Positions 7,223 through 9,041 of a stretch of DNA of 9,041 nt are shown one piece after another (the first letter of the stretch is position 1; every line of letters starts with the position of its first letter). The position numbers were made by a program, and so were the translations under genes. The notes under the pieces are model-generated. The model saw only the letters and a program-made list of their open reading frames with translations. It had not been told where the DNA came from and did not search any database. Origin of the DNA: Rhodospirillaceae bacterium UBA4479 (GTDB lineage: Bacteria; Pseudomonadota; Alphaproteobacteria; Rhodospirillales; Casp-alpha2); NCBI GenBank assembly GCA_002389175.1, contig DGNZ01000156.1:1-9041 (forward strand), read 5' to 3'.

Positions 7223-8613
7223 CCAAACAATCCTAGATAATTCCACCACACAAAGGTCAACGGAATCCCGACAAAAGCCACCGTCACCGCCAATCCGGCA
7301 CACACCCGCAAAAGTGCCGCGATCGGAATTTGCGCGAGCGCCATCGATATGATTAATGGGGGGGCCTGATGTGGCAAAATTGGTGTCGAAATTCCCAAGA
7401 TCTGCGTCATGGAAATCGTCTCAATGGTCCAACCGGTTTCCGTCGCCATTGCGCCGGCGAGTGGGGCGAGAATGGCCGGTGCGGCGGGGGCGGTCGTAAA
7501 GTGCGACAGAAAACTTGACAGCCCTGCAACCGCGTACAGATCACGAAGATCGCTTCCTTGCCCAAGCTGCAATAAAGGGATCAACTGCTCGGCGATTGTC
7601 GTGCTAAGACCCGTGTGCTGCGCAACCGCGCTGATTGCAAAAACAGCAGCCAGAAAGAATGCAGGAGACACATCAATCTGGGTTTTCATTACTTTGTCGT
7701 CCAGTATTCCGAACGCAGGCACAGTCAAAACCGCGGCAAGGGAAAGCGCAATCCAAGCTGGCGAAATGCCGTGCCAACTGTCCGTGACCCAGAACAGGAT
7801 TGCCACGCAAATCATGATGAACAGAAATTTTTGAACTGATGTAAATGGTGTAGGATCTTCAAGCTCAGACAGCCGTTGGGATCGCGGAGGCGCGAAGGGT
7901 AGCATCACTGCAAGTAACGCTAGAAAACGCAGACAGTTGATGGGCGCCTGTTCTACGAAATAATCAGTGTAGGACGTGCGTACCCCATATAGGGTTTCGA
8001 ACGCGCCCAAATGGATAATCGTCGGAAGGTTCCCAGTCAAAATACCAAAGGTCGGCAGGTTCGTTGCAACCGCGGCCGTCATAGTTAGCCCGACATGACC
8101 GCGCGACCCGATATCGTAGCCCATCGTTTTCGCAAGTGAAAGCGCGATAGGCACCATGATAATGATCCGTGGGATCGTGGCAGGAACAAGTACGCCCAAA
8201 CCAAGTCCACTGAGCGCAAGCAGGAGAGCTACCCTTATATAAGAATTTCCCGTGTGTTGGAATATCCGCAAGGCAACCTGCATGCCAAGACCCGTGGTCG
8301 TAATGGCGGTGCCAATCACAAGGCCTGCAAACAGCAGCCAGAAACCACCGCTGGAAAAGCCCGAAAAAATAACCTCGTTCGGGGCAGCTCCAATAGCAAT
8401 AAAAGATAAAAAACAGCCCAAGGCAGTGACCACTTCGGGCAGCAGACGCGTCGCGAAAAGCGCGACTGCAAGCGCGGAAATAGCAGCGACGCGAGGCAGC
8501 AAATCCGCAGCATCCGTTTTGGCCATGACGAAGATTGCAATCACTGCCAAGAACCAAACCACCGCCTGTGAGACGGTGATTTTGGGCCGTACGAAACTTG
8601 CGCTTTCGTTCAT
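7219..8613 (-). CDS. SLC13/DASS-family anion permease (copy 2)
   Basis: An intact 464-residue, strongly hydrophobic inner-membrane permease, paralogous along its whole length to the one ending at 2315. It keeps the family architecture: two similar halves, with blocks AIGAAPNEVIFSGF (73-86), GSRGH (169-173), NLPTII (195-200), DSWHGISPAW (278-287) and GIPLT (449-453). At the positions of the two SNT motifs it has ATI within VPATIPR (143-149) and TAP within SHFTTAPAAP (370-379). It may therefore differ from Na+-coupled DASS carriers in ion coupling or substrate, which is an inference. The start ATG 8613 overlaps the stop of a quinone-oxidoreductase remnant as ATGA, and its own stop overlaps the small-subunit start as ATGA, so it is the middle gene of a coupled operon. 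All its neighbours are broken, yet it has no stop or frameshift. Substrate unknown; it probably imported the organic acid used by the oxidoreductases. Confidence 0.9.
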   Translation of the reverse strand: MNESASFVRPKITVSQAVVWFLAVIAIFVMAKTDAADLLPRVAAISALAVALFATRLLPEVVTALGCFLSFIAIGAAPNEVIFSGFSSGGFWLLFAGLVIGTAITTTGLGMQVALRIFQHTGNSYIRVALLLALSGLGLGVLVPATIPRIIIMVPIALSLAKTMGYDIGSRGHVGLTMTAAVATNLPTFGILTGNLPTIIHLGAFETLYGVRTSYTDYFVEQAPINCLRFLALLAVMLPFAPPRSQRLSELEDPTPFTSVQKFLFIMICVAILFWVTDSWHGISPAWIALSLAAVLTVPAFGILDDKVMKTQIDVSPAFFLAAVFAISAVAQHTGLSTTIAEQLIPLLQLGQGSDLRDLYAVAGLSSFLSHFTTAPAAPAILAPLAGAMATETGWTIETISMTQILGISTPILPHQAPPLIISMALAQIPIAALLRVCAGLAVTVAFVGIPLTFVWWNYLGLFG

Positions 8614-8822
8614 GGCGTCAGAATGGTCGAGCCTGTAGTCTCGCCACTTTCCAGAGCTTCATGAGCCTGAGCAATGTCGGACAAAGCGAGACGTTGGTTG
8701 ATATTCACGGCGAGCACCCTGTCTTCCATAAGAAGGAACGTTTCTGAGGCGGAATGCACAAGACTACACGACGCGACATAGTTTGCAAGCGTGGGACGGG
8801 TAGAATAGAGCGATCCAACATC
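8610..8822 (-). pseudogene. Quinone oxidoreductase (zinc-type ADH superfamily), C-terminal remnant
   Basis: Seventy codons of open frame, too short to stand as a gene, match the C-terminus of NADPH:quinone oxidoreductases of the medium-chain dehydrogenase superfamily. GSLYSTRPTLANYV corresponds to the usual GSLYLTRPTL segment, VNINQRLALSDIAQAHEALE to the INQRYPL-x-(4,5)-AQAH region, and TTGSTILTP is the typical end. The stop TGA (8612-8610) overlaps the permease start as ATGA. Upstream of about 8822 the frame meets a TGA and the homology ends abruptly at AT-rich DNA, so the NADPH-binding part of roughly 250 residues is missing. It was probably the gene before the permease in the same operon, removed by a deletion or insertion event. 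Confidence 0.8.
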
Positions 8823-8936
8823 TAATATTCCTCATCAAATATTTCCCATGTTGCTTATAGATAGGGCGATTAAACCATGTAATAAAATGATGAATTACTA
8901 TATTCAGAATACTTAAACGTGATACCGATATACTGT

Positions 8937-8951
8937 TCTCACCCGCTGAGA
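8937..8951. repeat. Inverted repeat TCTCA-N5-TGAGA
   Basis: A perfect 5+5 inverted repeat with spacer CCCGC, just left of a second palindrome. There is no T-run, so it is not a terminator. It may be a protein site or chance. Confidence 0.35.
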
Positions 8952-8956
8952 CGGTG

Positions 8957-8967
8957 TTGTCAGACAA
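8957..8967. promoter_or_regulatory. Palindrome TTGTCAGACAA, possible GntR/FadR-type operator
   Basis: A perfect odd-length palindrome, TTGTC-A-GACAA. GntR-family regulators of the FadR/FCD type, many of which control organic-acid genes, typically bind short palindromes of the form TnGTnnnACnA, and this fits. It lies upstream of the - strand quinone oxidoreductase-permease-molybdoenzyme genes. The regulator gene is not in the window, so the assignment rests on motif shape only. Confidence 0.4.
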
Positions 8968-9041
8968 ACTTAAACACCCGTAAAAGGCACATCAAGTCAA
9001 TCATCATGCGGCACAGAAATTGAACCACTCTGTGAGAGCAG

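Larger units (their letters stand above)
8823..9041. other. AT-rich non-coding stretch beyond the truncated gene
   Basis: No supported gene. The first part (about 8823-8935) is clearly richer in A and T than the rest of the window; the remainder returns to normal composition. The only long frame, on the - strand (8967-8764), starts with TTG and overlaps the quinone-oxidoreductase remnant in another frame, so I do not call it. I see no recognisable insertion-sequence end or clear promoter. The stretch may be a deletion scar, the decayed edge of a mobile element, or a new upstream region for the permease operon. Confidence 0.5.

Noticed and set aside
8764..8967. 67-codon - strand open frame at the right end
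   Set aside because: It starts with TTG and overlaps the quinone-oxidoreductase remnant in a different frame; that remnant's homology identifies the true frame.

Overview
The window is a metabolic region of a proteobacterial chromosome, most likely an alphaproteobacterium of the Rhodobacterales/Roseobacter type. This is inferred from the ATP-type pckA, the style of the SLC13/DASS permeases and the gene mix; no rRNA or other taxonomic marker is present. It holds four intact genes and four decaying ones. I see no tRNA, rRNA, CRISPR array, recognisable insertion sequence, phage gene or defence system.

Left part, + strand: the last codons of an upstream gene, then an intact 3-hydroxyisobutyrate-dehydrogenase-family reductase (56-925). 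It overlaps or abuts an intact SLC13/DASS-like permease (ending 2315). A TauE/SafE-family anion exporter follows (2400-3117), wrecked by four reading-frame changes. Together they look like a former reductase-permease-exporter operon. After a 296-base non-coding stretch with a perfect 6+6 palindrome comes an intact ATP-type phosphoenolpyruvate carboxykinase, pckA (3414-5012). Its start is fixed by a GAAGGA ribosome site.

Right part, - strand, read from the right: the 3' end of a quinone oxidoreductase (8822-8610), a second intact DASS permease (8613-7219), a [2Fe-2S] small subunit (7222-6782) and a molybdopterin large subunit (6785-5045). The last two resemble the isoquinoline 1-oxidoreductase/aldehyde oxidase group. 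The genes were packed as a translationally coupled operon: ATGA overlaps at 8610-8613 and 7219-7222, and a possible former start/stop overlap at 6782-6785. Only the permease still reads through. The small subunit has a nonsense codon and has lost one Fe-S cysteine. The large subunit has four in-frame stop codons, two frameshifts and an apparent internal deletion. The quinone oxidoreductase is 5'-truncated against an AT-rich stretch.

The two permeases are clear paralogues of each other, lie in opposite orientations on either side of pckA, and both depart from the Ser-Asn-Thr motifs usual in the DASS family. The overall picture is organic-anion uptake linked to redox enzymes and gluconeogenesis, with the redox and export partners decaying. 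I did not find a convincing new biological system. The most informative observations are the selective survival of the permease inside a dead molybdoenzyme operon and the altered DASS motifs.
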